The notes under the pieces are model-generated. The model did no database searches. It was not told the DNA's origin and was given only the letters and a program-made list of their open reading frames with translations. Made by a program: the position numbers and the translations under genes. Source: an uncultured beta proteobacterium (GTDB lineage Bacteria > Pseudomonadota > Gammaproteobacteria > Burkholderiales > Burkholderiaceae_C). From it: a stretch of DNA of 64,000 nt. Within the stretch, counting starts at the first letter, position 1. Each line of letters opens with the position of its first letter. The stretch is from the NCBI GenBank assembly GCA_903869595.1, contig CAIPZV010000044.1, positions 1-64,000 of the forward strand. Reading direction: 5' to 3'. Below are positions 47,140-57,226 of the stretch, piece after piece.

Positions 47140-47636
47140 CCGCGCCCACCGACCTCACTAATGACCCGTCTATGCCTGCTACGCCCTCTGATGTGGAACA
47201 TGCGGCGCAAGCCGCTGCATTGGAAGCCGTGGTGCAATGGTTCGAGCATTTAACGCCAGCTAGCGTGCAAGAGCTGTCCCGGCATTACGCGGCTGATGCG
47301 CGCTTCAAAGACCCCTTTAATGACGTGACCGGTGTCCCGGCAATTGAGGCTATTTTTGTGCACATGTTTGAGGCCTTGATTGCGCCGCGCTTTGTGGTGA
47401 CGTGCAGGGTAGCGCAGGGCGCGCAGTGCTTCCTAACCTGGGAGTTTCGCTTTGGCTTTCGTAACTTCCACCAAGGCCGCGAGCAAGTGATTTTGGGCGC
47501 TTCGCATTTGGTGTTCGATGCCGCAGGCAAAGTGCAGCTGCACCGCGACTATTGGGACGCTGCCGAAGAGTTGTATGAAAAACTGCCGCTAGTGGGAGGC
47601 CTGATGCGCTGGCTCAAGCGCCGTGCAAACAGCTAG
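47136..47636 (+). CDS. NTF2/SnoaL-like protein
   Basis: From the ATG at 47136, overlapping the SDR gene by four bases, the product has 166 residues. It matches the SnoaL-like cone fold with HYAADARFKDPFNDVTG and LHRDYWDAAEELYEKLPLVG, as found at the end of similar operons. The pocket suggests small-molecule binding or isomerisation. It is the last gene of the operon. Confidence 0.9.
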   Translation: MTAPTDLTNDPSMPATPSDVEHAAQAAALEAVVQWFEHLTPASVQELSRHYAADARFKDPFNDVTGVPAIEAIFVHMFEALIAPRFVVTCRVAQGAQCFLTWEFRFGFRNFHQGREQVILGASHLVFDAAGKVQLHRDYWDAAEELYEKLPLVGGLMRWLKRRANS

Positions 47637-47649
47637 GTCCTAACACACA

Positions 47650-48264
47650 TCAAAAGGGCACGGTGTCTGCGAAGCTCGGACGCTGCGAGAGCTTTTCATA
47701 CAGTTTAGCCAAATTGGCGTGGCGGCTGCGCCAATCGATATGCGCAAAGCGGAAATCCAGATAAGCCAGTGCGCAACCGACGGAAATATCAGACAGCGTC
47801 AGGTGGATGTCAGAGCAAAAATTGCGATCGCCCAAGCCGCTGGACATGGCTTCTAAGGAGGCATCCGTTTTAGCCATTTGCCGGTCTATCCAAGCCTGGC
47901 TGCGTTCGTTGCTGCTACGCCCGGCCCAGGTCGCTTCCAAGCGCGCCAGAATCAGCGCATCTAGCACGCCGTCGGCCAGCGCTTCCCAAGTCTTCACTTC
48001 AGCGCGTGCGCGCCCGGGGCTTGGAATAAGTTTCCCCACTGGCGAGAGTGCATCGAGGTATTCCACAATCACGCGCGAGTCGAATAGGGCTTCGCCGCCT
48101 TCCATGACCAGACAGGGCACTTTACCCAGGGGGTTGGACTGGCCAATGGTGGTGCCTGCGGCCCAGACGTCCTCGGTCACAAACGCGTAGTCGAGTTTCT
48201 TCTCTGCCATCACGATGCGTACTTTGCGCACATAGGGGCTGGACGTCGAGCCAATCAATTTCAT
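47650..48264 (-). CDS. Glutathione S-transferase
   Basis: From the ATG at 48264 the product has 204 residues. The N-terminal thioredoxin-like domain contains STSSPYVRKVRIVM and NPLGKVPCLVM, followed by DSRVIVEYLD, and then a helical C-terminal domain. The start at 48282 adds six residues not expected in the family. It is divergent from purB and convergent with the lipid operon. Confidence 0.94.
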   Translation of the reverse strand: MKLIGSTSSPYVRKVRIVMAEKKLDYAFVTEDVWAAGTTIGQSNPLGKVPCLVMEGGEALFDSRVIVEYLDALSPVGKLIPSPGRARAEVKTWEALADGVLDALILARLEATWAGRSSNERSQAWIDRQMAKTDASLEAMSSGLGDRNFCSDIHLTLSDISVGCALAYLDFRFAHIDWRSRHANLAKLYEKLSQRPSFADTVPF

Positions 48265-48313
48265 ATGGTTTGGTAGTTCCAACTAGGGAGGGGCATTCTA
48301 TACAGGGTGATAA

Positions 48314-49708
<1,395 letters not shown>

Positions 49709-49835
49709 GCGCGCCACCACGATTACCGTGCTAAGTTAGCAAATTCAGATGGCTGTTAGCGCCAAGAGCGATAGCCTTTGTCGTCCTCAAATCATGGATT
49801 GTCGCGGTCTTCGGCCGCCCAAATGCCTTGCAAGC

Positions 49836-49873
49836 TTGGGCCATGTAAAGGCCCAAACGGTTGTTAGCGTTTG
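49836..49873. repeat. Paired hairpins between purB and rsmI
   Basis: TTGGGCC/GGCCCAA (49836-49856) and CAAACG/CGTTTG (49854-49873) are inverted repeats in the 178-base gap between two convergent genes. No T-run follows either on the plus strand, so they are termination or RNA-stability candidates only. Confidence 0.4.
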
Positions 49874-49886
49874 CCGTCCTAGACCC

Positions 49887-50813
49887 TCAACTTTCCCCTT
49901 CATCTTGTTGCTTCAGCACCAGCGCCCGTTCATAAAGCGCATTGCGCGCCTCGCCGCTGATGTCGGCGGCCAACTTTACTGCGGTTTTTAAGGGCAGCTC
50001 GGCTAGCAATAAGCGCAGTATCCGGTCGTCCTGCTTTGGTTCCAATGGCGCATCAGGGGCGTGCACCACCAAAGTGAATTCGCCGCGCAAGCGCATGCTG
50101 TCCGCGCCTAGCCACTCGCCCAAAGCATCGGCGCGCATGCTGGCGATTTCTTCAAATTGCTTGCTCAGTTCGCGTCCTAAGGTCAGCGTGCGCGCCCCCA
50201 GACTGGCGAGTGCTTGCGCCAGCGCTTGCATGCGGTGAGGTGCCTCCAGCAGCACAAAGGCCCGCGATTGCGCAGCCAGCGCGTCCAGCGCTTGCGCCCG
50301 CTCGCCGGTTTTGCTGGGCAAAAAGCCGGCGAATATAAACCCCGAATCGCTTTCGCCGCCTTGCACCGCGCCTGCTGCGCTGAGCAAGGCGGTCACGCTG
50401 CTGGCGCCGGGCAGTGGAAGTACCCGCAAGCCTTGCGAGCGCACATGCGCTACCAGGCGTGCGCCGGGGTCGCTGATGCCTGGCGTGCCGGCATCGCTGA
50501 CGCAGGCCACGCGCGCGCCCTGGCGCAGCAAGTCCACCACGCTGTGGGCCGCTTGGGCTTCATTGTGCTGGTGCAGCGCCAGCAATTGCGCGCTGCTTTT
50601 GTCGATGCCGTAGGCGCGCAAGAGCGTCCGCGTGTGCCGCGTGTCCTCGCAGGCGATGTGGTCGGCCAAGGCCAGCACATGCAAAGCGCGCAGGCTGATG
50701 TCGGCCAGATTGCCGATGGGCGTGGCCACCACATAGAGCGCACTTTTCGGATAATCCTGGGCACCGGCTGCCTCGTGGGCGGCCTTCAGGGCGGAGTCAA
50801 ATAATGCAATCAC
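49887..50813 (-). CDS. rsmI: 16S rRNA 2'-O-ribose C1402 methyltransferase
   Basis: The 308-residue SAM-dependent enzyme has YVVATPIGNLADISLRAL, CEDTRHTRTLL, VSDAGTPGISDPG and LLEAPHRM, all RsmI motifs. It modifies C1402 in the ribosomal decoding centre. It overlaps the start of yraN, which is divergent, by ten bases; the shared promoter region therefore lies inside the coding starts. Confidence 0.97.
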   Translation of the reverse strand: MIALFDSALKAAHEAAGAQDYPKSALYVVATPIGNLADISLRALHVLALADHIACEDTRHTRTLLRAYGIDKSSAQLLALHQHNEAQAAHSVVDLLRQGARVACVSDAGTPGISDPGARLVAHVRSQGLRVLPLPGASSVTALLSAAGAVQGGESDSGFIFAGFLPSKTGERAQALDALAAQSRAFVLLEAPHRMQALAQALASLGARTLTLGRELSKQFEEIASMRADALGEWLGADSMRLRGEFTLVVHAPDAPLEPKQDDRILRLLLAELPLKTAVKLAADISGEARNALYERALVLKQQDEGES

Positions 50814-51202
50814 GCAAGGGTTTCCTTGGGGCGCAAGCCGCGCAGCCTAGCAGCAAAAAAATCGGCGATGCCGCCGAGGACGAAGCCTTGCAGTATTTGC
50901 AGGACCGGGGCCTGCGTCTGCTGACGCGCAATTATCGGACACCGGGGCGCGGCGGCGGCGAGATCGATCTGGTCATGCGCGCTACCGATGGCACGTTGGT
51001 GTTTGTGGAGGTGCGCAAGCGCCTGAGCACACGCCACGGCGGCGCGGCGGCCAGCGTGGGATGGGTGAAGCAAAAACGTATTGTGCGTGCCGCGCAGCAC
51101 TATTTGTTGAGTTTAAGCCGCCTGCCGCCTTGTCGTTTTGATGTGGTGGAAGTGGATAACGAGGGCGTGCACTGGTTGCCTGGCGCGTTTGATGCGGGCT
51201 AA
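50804..51202 (+). CDS. yraN: YraN/UPF0102 family endonuclease-like protein
   Basis: The 132-residue protein has the UPF0102 nuclease-like core: GDAAEDEALQYLQDRGLRLL, NYRTPGRGGGEIDLVMR and VFVEVRKR, with the E..D..E.K arrangement of Holliday-junction-resolvase-like folds, although the expected final Lys is displaced. It pairs divergently with rsmI, its usual neighbour. Its substrate is not established. Confidence 0.94.
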   Translation: MQSRKGFLGAQAAQPSSKKIGDAAEDEALQYLQDRGLRLLTRNYRTPGRGGGEIDLVMRATDGTLVFVEVRKRLSTRHGGAAASVGWVKQKRIVRAAQHYLLSLSRLPPCRFDVVEVDNEGVHWLPGAFDAG

Positions 51203-51358
51203 AGAGGAGGCTTCTGGTCTAAGCAGACTGTCGCCTTGCGGCGCATATGGTTGCTGCGATGTCGCACGCTCTGCCACAGCGCGGCCTGTCGCAATTTCCG
51301 CCTTAACGGCTGCTGGTTTAGCGGGTGGGGCCTTATGCTTGGCGGTTATCATCGGGCC

Positions 51359-51958
51359 ATGCTTGAACAACGCATTGAACAACACTTCATCGACAGCGCC
51401 GACCTGAAGTACCAAGCGGCGCAACTACTGAGCAAGCCGATTGCGCAAGCGATTGGTGCCATATTGGCCAGCGTGACCAGCGGCGGCAAAGTGCTGGCCT
51501 GTGGCAATGGCGGATCCGCCGCCGACGCGCAGCATTTTTCGGCGGAATTTGTAGGTCGGTTTGAACGCGAGCGGCCCGAGCTGGGCGCCATTGCCTTAAC
51601 GACGGATACCTCCATCATCACCGCGATCGCCAACGACTACGATTTCAATTCCATTTTTTCGCGCCAAGTGCGCGCGCTGGGCCAGGCTGGCGATGTGTTG
51701 CTGGCTATTTCCACCAGCGGCAATTCCGGCAATGTATTGGCAGCCATCGAAGCGGCACACCAGCGCGATATGGTGGTGGTCGCGCTGACAGGCCGTGGCG
51801 GCGGGAAAATCGGCCAGGCCCTGCGCGATACCGATGTGCATGTTTGCGTACCGCATGAGCGCACCGCGCGCGTGCAGGAAGTTCATATTTTGACACTCCA
51901 TTGCATTTGCGATGGAGTAGATGCCCAGCTAATGGGTGAACAGGAAAGTGCTTTATGA
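51359..51958 (+). CDS. gmhA: Phosphoheptose isomerase/DiaA-type SIS-domain protein
   Basis: From the ATG at 51359 the product has 199 residues. GNGGSAADAQHFSAEFVGRF carries the zinc-ligand His and Glu of GmhA, and VQEVHILTLHCICDGVD carries the distal His. GmhA converts sedoheptulose-7-phosphate for heptose synthesis; the related DiaA controls DnaA. The GmhA-like motif and the rfaE2 gene elsewhere in the window favour the isomerase. The 156 bases before it (51203-51358) hold no clear gene. The frame could extend to 51236, but the family start is 51359. Confidence 0.85.
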   Translation: MLEQRIEQHFIDSADLKYQAAQLLSKPIAQAIGAILASVTSGGKVLACGNGGSAADAQHFSAEFVGRFERERPELGAIALTTDTSIITAIANDYDFNSIFSRQVRALGQAGDVLLAISTSGNSGNVLAAIEAAHQRDMVVVALTGRGGGKIGQALRDTDVHVCVPHERTARVQEVHILTLHCICDGVDAQLMGEQESAL

Positions 51959-52575
51959 AATCTATGCTTCGTTATCTTGCGCTCGGCCTTGCCCTGCTGT
52001 CCACGCTTCTGTCAGTGAGCGCCTGCTTCCCTTTGATGGCCGGCGGCGCGGTGATGACCGGCTTGGTCGCGGTGGACCGCCGCACCTCGGGCGCCATGCT
52101 GGAAGACCAGTCGATTGAGCTGAAAATTAGCAGCCGTATTCGTGATGCCTTGGGCGAACGCGTGCATATTTCGGTTACCAGTTACAACCGCAAAGTGCTG
52201 CTCACAGGCGAAGCTCCTGACCAGCAAGATAAAGAGCGTGCGGGCGAGATCGCTAAAAATATCGACAACATCACCAGTGTCTGGAATGAGGTTGGCGTAA
52301 CCTCCATAACTACCTTGACCGAACGTACCAACGACTTAGTTGCGGCAGGGCGTATCAAGGCGGATCTGATCGATGCCAAAGATTTGTTCAGCAATGCTTA
52401 CAAGATTGTGGTCGAGCGTGGCACGGTCTATGTGATGGGGCGTATCACCGCGCGTGAGGCCAAGCGCGTCTCCAGCGTAGCCAGCGGTGTGACCGGCGTT
52501 AAAAAAGTGATCCTGGTGCACGAGACTATCACCGAGGACGAGTTGGCCAATATTCAGGCCAAGCCGGCCAACTAA
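51955..52575 (+). CDS. BON-domain lipoprotein (DolP/OsmY-like)
   Basis: The 206-residue protein has a signal peptide ending near SVSAC (Cys23) and two BON domains, DQSIELKISSRIRDALGERV...VTSYNRKVLLTGEAP and a second from about residue 125. Such proteins bind anionic phospholipids at the outer membrane and support envelope integrity. It overlaps gmhA by four bases, as is usual in Burkholderiales. Confidence 0.93.
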   Translation: MKSMLRYLALGLALLSTLLSVSACFPLMAGGAVMTGLVAVDRRTSGAMLEDQSIELKISSRIRDALGERVHISVTSYNRKVLLTGEAPDQQDKERAGEIAKNIDNITSVWNEVGVTSITTLTERTNDLVAAGRIKADLIDAKDLFSNAYKIVVERGTVYVMGRITAREAKRVSSVASGVTGVKKVILVHETITEDELANIQAKPAN

Positions 52576-52706
52576 GCCGGCTGACCTAGGTTAAAAGCGC
52601 GCGCTTGCAGTCGCTGCGCGTTGCCTAGCAAGCTTGGCGGTGCCCTATCCCTTGTCTATGGTTTAGGTGCGTCCCAAGTCGTGCTTAAGACGCAGGCCCA
52701 CCTCTG

Positions 52707-53642
52707 TTATTTCAAGCGTTTGATCAGGCTGGACGTATCCCAGCGCCGCCCGCCCATGTTTTGCACATCGGCGTAAAACTGGTCCACCAGCGCGGTAACC
52801 GGTAAGCGCGCACCGTTGTGTTTGGCCTCGTCCAACACCAGGCCTAAGTCTTTGCGCATCCAGTCCACCGCAAAGCCAAAATCGAATTTATCGGCCACCA
52901 TGGTTTTGCCACGGTTATCCATTTGCCAGCTTTGGGCTGCGCCTTTGCCGATCACATCGAGCACCTGTTCCATATCCAAGCCGGCTTTTTGCCCGAAGGC
53001 AACCGCTTCGCTCAGGCCTTGCACCAGACCGGCAATCGCGATTTGGTTGACCATCTTGGCCAACTGCCCGGCGCCGCTCTCACCCAGCAGGGTAAAGGCA
53101 CGGGAGAAGGCCATGGCGGCCGCCTGCGCTGCATCAAAGGCCGCCGCCTGGCCGCCACACATGACCGTGAGCATGCCGTTTTGTGCGCCGGCCTGGCCTC
53201 CCGACACCGGCGCATCCACAAAATGCAGCCCCAGGGTCTGGGCCTGGGTATTCAGTTCGCGCGCCACTTTGGCCGATGCCGTGGTGTGGTCTACCAGGAC
53301 GGCACCCGCACGCATCCCAGCAAAAGCGCCGTCGCTGCCCTGCACTACGCTGCGTAGGTCATCGTCATTGCCGACACAGCAAAATACGATGTTGGCGCCT
53401 TGGGACGCTTCGCGGGGGTTTAGCGCACTGGCATGCGCGCCCAGGGTGCTGGCGTGGCCCGAAAATTCCTGCAACCAGCTTGCAGATTTAGCCGGCGTGC
53501 GGTTATAGACAGTCACCTGGTGCCCCGCCAGCGCCAGGTGGCCGGCCATGGGGTAGCCCATTACGCCCAGCCCTAAAAAGGCCACCCGCTGTGCGGGTGC
53601 TGGGGCATAGGTTTTTGGGTTCACGGAGGCGGGTTGGCTCAT
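52707..53642 (-). CDS. Beta-hydroxyacid dehydrogenase (HIBADH/GlxR-like)
   Basis: The 311-residue protein has the Rossmann motif FLGLGVMGYPMAGHLALAG (G-x-G-x-x-G), the substrate motif DAPVSGGQAGAQNG and the catalytic lysine in GAGQLAKMVNQ. It oxidises a 3-hydroxy acid such as 3-hydroxyisobutyrate or reduces tartronate semialdehyde; the substrate cannot be fixed from sequence. It is convergent with the BON gene; the 131-base gap between them shows no feature. Confidence 0.93.
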   Translation of the reverse strand: MSQPASVNPKTYAPAPAQRVAFLGLGVMGYPMAGHLALAGHQVTVYNRTPAKSASWLQEFSGHASTLGAHASALNPREASQGANIVFCCVGNDDDLRSVVQGSDGAFAGMRAGAVLVDHTTASAKVARELNTQAQTLGLHFVDAPVSGGQAGAQNGMLTVMCGGQAAAFDAAQAAAMAFSRAFTLLGESGAGQLAKMVNQIAIAGLVQGLSEAVAFGQKAGLDMEQVLDVIGKGAAQSWQMDNRGKTMVADKFDFGFAVDWMRKDLGLVLDEAKHNGARLPVTALVDQFYADVQNMGGRRWDTSSLIKRLK

Positions 53643-53680
53643 ACATCTTCCTTAATAGGCGGGTTGGCGGAGCCCGCACT

Positions 53681-54817
53681 TTAGACGATTATGAGATTTT
53701 CCGTGCCCTTACCCAGGCTAGCCACACTCTCTTGCTTACCGCGAAGTTTGATCTCCAGGCGCAAGTCGTTGGCCGAATCGGCATGGCGTATTGCTTCGTC
53801 ATAACTAATGAAGTTCTGTTGGTGTAGCGCGTAGAGTGACTGGTCAAAGGTTTGCATGCCCAGGCTTGCGCTCTTTTTCATGGTCTCTTTGATCTCTGCC
53901 ACTTCACCTTTTTTGATGAGCCCGGCCACCATGGTTGAGTTCAACATGATTTCGGTTGCCGCAACACGCCCCTTACCACTAGCGCGCGGCAGCAAGCGCT
54001 GCGAAATAATGGCGCTCAAGTTAAGAGACAGGTCTTGCAAGAGTTGTGGTCTGCGCGTATCCGGGAAAAAATTGATGATCCGGTCCAGGGCCTGGTTGGA
54101 GTTGTTAGCGTGCATGGTGGCGATACAAAAGTGACCAGTCTCGGCAAAGTCAATGATCAGCTCAACGGTTTCGCGGTCACGCAATTCGCCAAACATGATC
54201 ACATCCGGCGCCTGGCGCAAGGCATTGCGCAAAGCGCTTTCCCAGCTCTCGGTATCCAAGCCGACTTCGCGTTGGGTGAGGATGCAGTTTTTGTGGGGAT
54301 GCACAAACTCTACAGGGTCTTCTACGGTGACGATGTGCCCGTAAGAATTGGCGTTGCGCCAGTCCACCATCGCTGCCAGGGTGGTGGACTTGCCCGAACC
54401 CGTGCCACCCACCATGATGCATAAACCACGCTTGTTCATGGCCACTTGCTTCAAAATGGGGGGCAGGTTCATCTCGTCAATACTCGGCGGCTTGAAAGGT
54501 ATGGCGCGAAGCACCATGCCGACCTTGCCCAATTGCACAAAAACGTTGACCCGAAAGCGCCCTATGCCCGGCGGCGAGATGGCAAAGTTGCACTCTTTAT
54601 GGCGCTCAAAATCCGCAAACTGGCGGTCTGTCATGAGGGCGCGGGCCAGCATGGCGGTGTGCTCGGATAGCAAGGATTGCGGCGAGGCTTTGGTCAGCAC
54701 ACCGTCTATTTTGAAGGCCGGAGGAAAGTCTGCGGTAATGAATAAATCGCTCGCGTTATGGCTGTGCATCAGCTTGAGCATGTCTGAAAATAATTGCGAT
54801 GCTTGTTCCCGATTCAT
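53681..54817 (-). CDS. pilU: Type IV pilus retraction ATPase PilU
   Basis: The 378-residue ATPase has Walker A GGTGSGKSTT, the Asp and His boxes (GELRDRETVELIIDFAETGH) and a PilU-type C-terminus. It assists PilT in pulling back type IV pili. It lies 48 bases downstream of pilT on the same strand, so the two form an operon. AGGGAGA precedes its start. Confidence 0.97.
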   Translation of the reverse strand: MNREQASQLFSDMLKLMHSHNASDLFITADFPPAFKIDGVLTKASPQSLLSEHTAMLARALMTDRQFADFERHKECNFAISPPGIGRFRVNVFVQLGKVGMVLRAIPFKPPSIDEMNLPPILKQVAMNKRGLCIMVGGTGSGKSTTLAAMVDWRNANSYGHIVTVEDPVEFVHPHKNCILTQREVGLDTESWESALRNALRQAPDVIMFGELRDRETVELIIDFAETGHFCIATMHANNSNQALDRIINFFPDTRRPQLLQDLSLNLSAIISQRLLPRASGKGRVAATEIMLNSTMVAGLIKKGEVAEIKETMKKSASLGMQTFDQSLYALHQQNFISYDEAIRHADSANDLRLEIKLRGKQESVASLGKGTENLIIV

Positions 54818-54865
54818 AGTAAATCTCCCTTGAGGTCTTGTATATGCGCACTGCGCACCCCGAAA

Positions 54866-55909
54866 TTAGCCATTGAAAGACTCTGGCGTTTTGGCTTTGC
54901 TACGCGCCTCGTCGCGCGAAATGCGGTTGGACTTCACCAGGGCTAACAAGTTTTGGTCCAGCGTTTGCATGCCTACGCCACTGCCCATTTGAATGGCTGA
55001 ATACATTTGTGCCACTTTGCCCTCGCGGATGAGGTTGCGGATGCTGTTGCTGCCCAGCATGATTTCATGCGCTGCCACGCGTCCGTCGTTGGTCACGTTT
55101 TTGCACAAAGTTTGCGAGATCACTGCTTGCAGCGACTCGGACAACATGGCGCGCACCATTTCTTTTTCGTCGCCAGGAAAAACATCAATAATCCGGTCGA
55201 TGGTCTTGGCGGCACTAGAGGTGTGCAAAGTGCCAAACACCAAGTGCCCGGTCTCAGCCGCAGACAATGCCAGGCGTATGGTTTCCAAGTCGCGCAACTC
55301 GCCGACCAAAATCGCGTCCGGGTCTTCGCGCAGAGCCGAGCGCAGCGCTTCTGCAAATCCATGGGTATGGGGTCCGACTTCTCGCTGGTTGATCAGGCAA
55401 TTGCGCGAAATATGGACAAATTCAATCGGGTCTTCAATCGTCAGAATATGCCCGTTCTCGTTTTCGTTGAGATGGTTCACCATGCCCGCCAGCGTGGTGG
55501 ATTTACCCGAGCCAGTGGGGCCAGTTACCAGCACTAGGCCGCGCGGCTTAAGGGCGATCTCGGCAAAGATCGGCGGCGCATTGAGCTGTTCCAAACTCAA
55601 GATTTTGCTGGGAATGGTTCGAAATACAGCACCTGCGCCACGTAAATGGTTGAAGGCATTGACCCGAAAGCGCGACAGGCCTTCGATTTCAAATGAAAAA
55701 TCAGCCTCCAGCATTTCTTCAAAGCGCTTGCGCTGGCCGTCGCTCATGATGTCGTAAATCATGGCCAGTACGTCTTTGTGCTCCAAATCGGGCAGGTTCA
55801 GGCGCCGCACGTCCCCGTGAACCCTTAACATGGGCGGTAAGCCCGCCGAAAGGTGCAAGTCCGAGGCCTTGTTTTTGACGCTAAAAGCCAGTAGCTGCGA
55901 TATATCCAT
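54866..55909 (-). CDS. pilT: Type IV pilus retraction ATPase PilT
   Basis: The 347-residue hexameric ATPase has VTGPTGSGKSTTLAGM, GELRDLETIRLALSAAETGHLVFGTLHTSSA and the PilT C-terminal AIRNLIREGKVAQ-like motif (SIRNLIREGKVAQMYS). It powers pilus retraction for twitching and DNA uptake. The gene is divergent from yggS, a classical neighbour. Confidence 0.97.
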   Translation of the reverse strand: MDISQLLAFSVKNKASDLHLSAGLPPMLRVHGDVRRLNLPDLEHKDVLAMIYDIMSDGQRKRFEEMLEADFSFEIEGLSRFRVNAFNHLRGAGAVFRTIPSKILSLEQLNAPPIFAEIALKPRGLVLVTGPTGSGKSTTLAGMVNHLNENENGHILTIEDPIEFVHISRNCLINQREVGPHTHGFAEALRSALREDPDAILVGELRDLETIRLALSAAETGHLVFGTLHTSSAAKTIDRIIDVFPGDEKEMVRAMLSESLQAVISQTLCKNVTNDGRVAAHEIMLGSNSIRNLIREGKVAQMYSAIQMGSGVGMQTLDQNLLALVKSNRISRDEARSKAKTPESFNG

Positions 55910-55982
55910 GGTCCTGATTCCCTATCCCTAGCTATAGTTTGCTAACAATTAAAATAATTATTTCAAATACTATATTCTAATT

Positions 55983-56675
55983 ATGTTGGAAATAAAAACT
56001 AATTTACAAGCAATTTCGCTGCGCATCGATAAAGCTTGCGCGGCGGCGGGTCGGACGCCAATGGCGGTGCGGCTCCTGGCGGTGTCTAAAACCTTTCCCG
56101 CGCAAGCGGTCGCCCAGGCCCATGCGGCAGGGCAGATCGATTTCGGCGAAAACTACATCCAAGAGGGCGTGGAAAAAATCCAGGCCCTGGCGCATTTACC
56201 CCTGGTGTGGCACTGCATTGGCCCGATCCAAAGCAATAAAACCCGTCTGGTGGCCGAACATTTCGACTGGGTGCATTCGGTGGACCGATTCAAAATTGCG
56301 CAAAGGCTGAGCGAGCAAAGACCGACGTCGCGCGCGCCGCTGCAGGTTTGTATCCAGGTCAATGTCGATGGCGGGCCGACCAAGGCCGGCGTACCGCCTG
56401 AACAGGCTGCTGAGCTGGCCCGCCAGATTGCCAGCCTGCCGGGCTTGCGCCTGCGCGGCATCATGAGCATCCCTGAGCCTGCGCCGGACTTTGCCAGCGC
56501 ATTGGAAGTCCATCAGCGCAGCCACGCTCTGTACGAATCCCTCAAAGCCCAAGGCTTTGACCTGGATACTTTGTCTTTGGGCATGAGCGCAGATTTGGAA
56601 GCCGCTATCCACGCGGGCAGCACGATGGTGCGGGTGGGGTCGGCGATTTTTGGAGCCCGCAGCTATCAGGCATAA
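55983..56675 (+). CDS. yggS: PLP homeostasis protein (YggS/PROSC family)
   Basis: The 230-residue TIM-barrel protein binds pyridoxal phosphate through the Lys in LLAVSKTFPA (about residue 37) and carries FGENYIQEGVEKI, WHCIGPIQSNK and the C-terminal LSLGMSADLEAAI...VRVGSAIFG. It buffers PLP and affects amino-acid pools. The AT-rich gap before it (55910-55982) should hold both its promoter and that of pilT. Confidence 0.97.
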   Translation: MLEIKTNLQAISLRIDKACAAAGRTPMAVRLLAVSKTFPAQAVAQAHAAGQIDFGENYIQEGVEKIQALAHLPLVWHCIGPIQSNKTRLVAEHFDWVHSVDRFKIAQRLSEQRPTSRAPLQVCIQVNVDGGPTKAGVPPEQAAELARQIASLPGLRLRGIMSIPEPAPDFASALEVHQRSHALYESLKAQGFDLDTLSLGMSADLEAAIHAGSTMVRVGSAIFGARSYQA

Positions 56676-56703
56676 AAAAGCCCTTGCTAAAAAGCAAGGG
56701 CTT
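56674..56703 (-). terminator. Intrinsic terminator, minus strand
   Basis: AAGCCCTTGC pairs with GCAAGGGCTT across a six-base loop. On the minus strand the stem is followed by TTTTTT, a complete Rho-independent terminator for transcription coming from the right. On the plus strand it lies directly after the yggS stop codon but has no T-run, so it may only stabilise that mRNA. Confidence 0.85.
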
Positions 56704-56734
56704 ACATCAAAGTAAACCGTTTTACAAATCGCAT
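56702..56734 (-). CDS. Possible 10-codon ORF before the terminator
   Basis: Read on the minus strand, a strong ribosome binding site AAGGAG lies nine bases before ATG 56734, and the frame MRFVKRFTLM ends at TAA inside the terminator stem. The upstream DNA (56735-56880) is AT-rich and contains the inverted repeat AATTTGAT/ATCAAATT. The arrangement looks like a small transcript with its own promoter and terminator, but a chance ORF this short cannot be excluded. Confidence 0.35.
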   Translation of the reverse strand: MRFVKRFTLM

Positions 56735-56960
56735 ACTGAATATCTCCTTGGCTGTTGAGGGCGATGTAATTTGATAAAAACAAATAAATTGTTAAAAACA
56801 TCAAATTCGCGGCGTAATCTAACCCCGATGTCATCGTTTTGTAATACGGGTAAACCCGTTTCTCACCAAGTCAGAGGTCAATCTGTATTACAGGTATCCC
56901 CGTTGCATGGGCATTGCTTGATGCAGTGCAGCACCAGCGCTCTGACATGAGCGGATGCTC
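56735..56960. other. AT-rich gap between the micro-ORF and SemiSWEET gene
   Basis: This stretch is much more AT-rich than its surroundings. AATTTGAT (56768-56775) and ATCAAATT (56800-56807) form an interrupted inverted repeat. A second, imperfect repeat (ACGGGTAAACCCGT, 56847-56860) is also present. I see no gene; it may hold a promoter for a short minus-strand RNA. Confidence 0.4.
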
Positions 56961-57218
56961 TTATTTCCGGTAGCGCAGCTTCATCAGCAATATCGCTAGC
57001 GCCAGTGACAGGGTGATGCCATTGGCGATGATGACCGGCCAGGCCGTTAACAGCCAGCCGTAGACCATCCAGTGCGCGATGCCGATGGTCAGTACGGTGT
57101 ACATGCCCAGCGAAATGCCGCTTACGTCCTTGGTGCAGAAGGTGTGCCAGACCTGAGGCAGGAAGGCGACCGTGGTCAGGGTGGCGCCTACGGTACCTAT
57201 GGTGTCGGTAAGGTTCAT
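56961..57218 (-). CDS. SemiSWEET sugar transporter
   Basis: The 85-residue inner-membrane protein has three helices and the PQ-loop motif FLPQVWHTFCTKDVSGIS of the SemiSWEET family, which forms dimers that let sugars equilibrate. Helices span about residues 8-25, 38-58 and 63-80. It follows dacB by eight bases on the same strand. Confidence 0.93.
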   Translation of the reverse strand: MNLTDTIGTVGATLTTVAFLPQVWHTFCTKDVSGISLGMYTVLTIGIAHWMVYGWLLTAWPVIIANGITLSLALAILLMKLRYRK

Positions 57219-57226
57219 AAATGCGT

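Noticed and set aside
56674..56703. Terminator considered as belonging to yggS
   Set aside because: The T-run is on the minus strand, so the orientation fits transcription from the SemiSWEET side or the possible micro-ORF.
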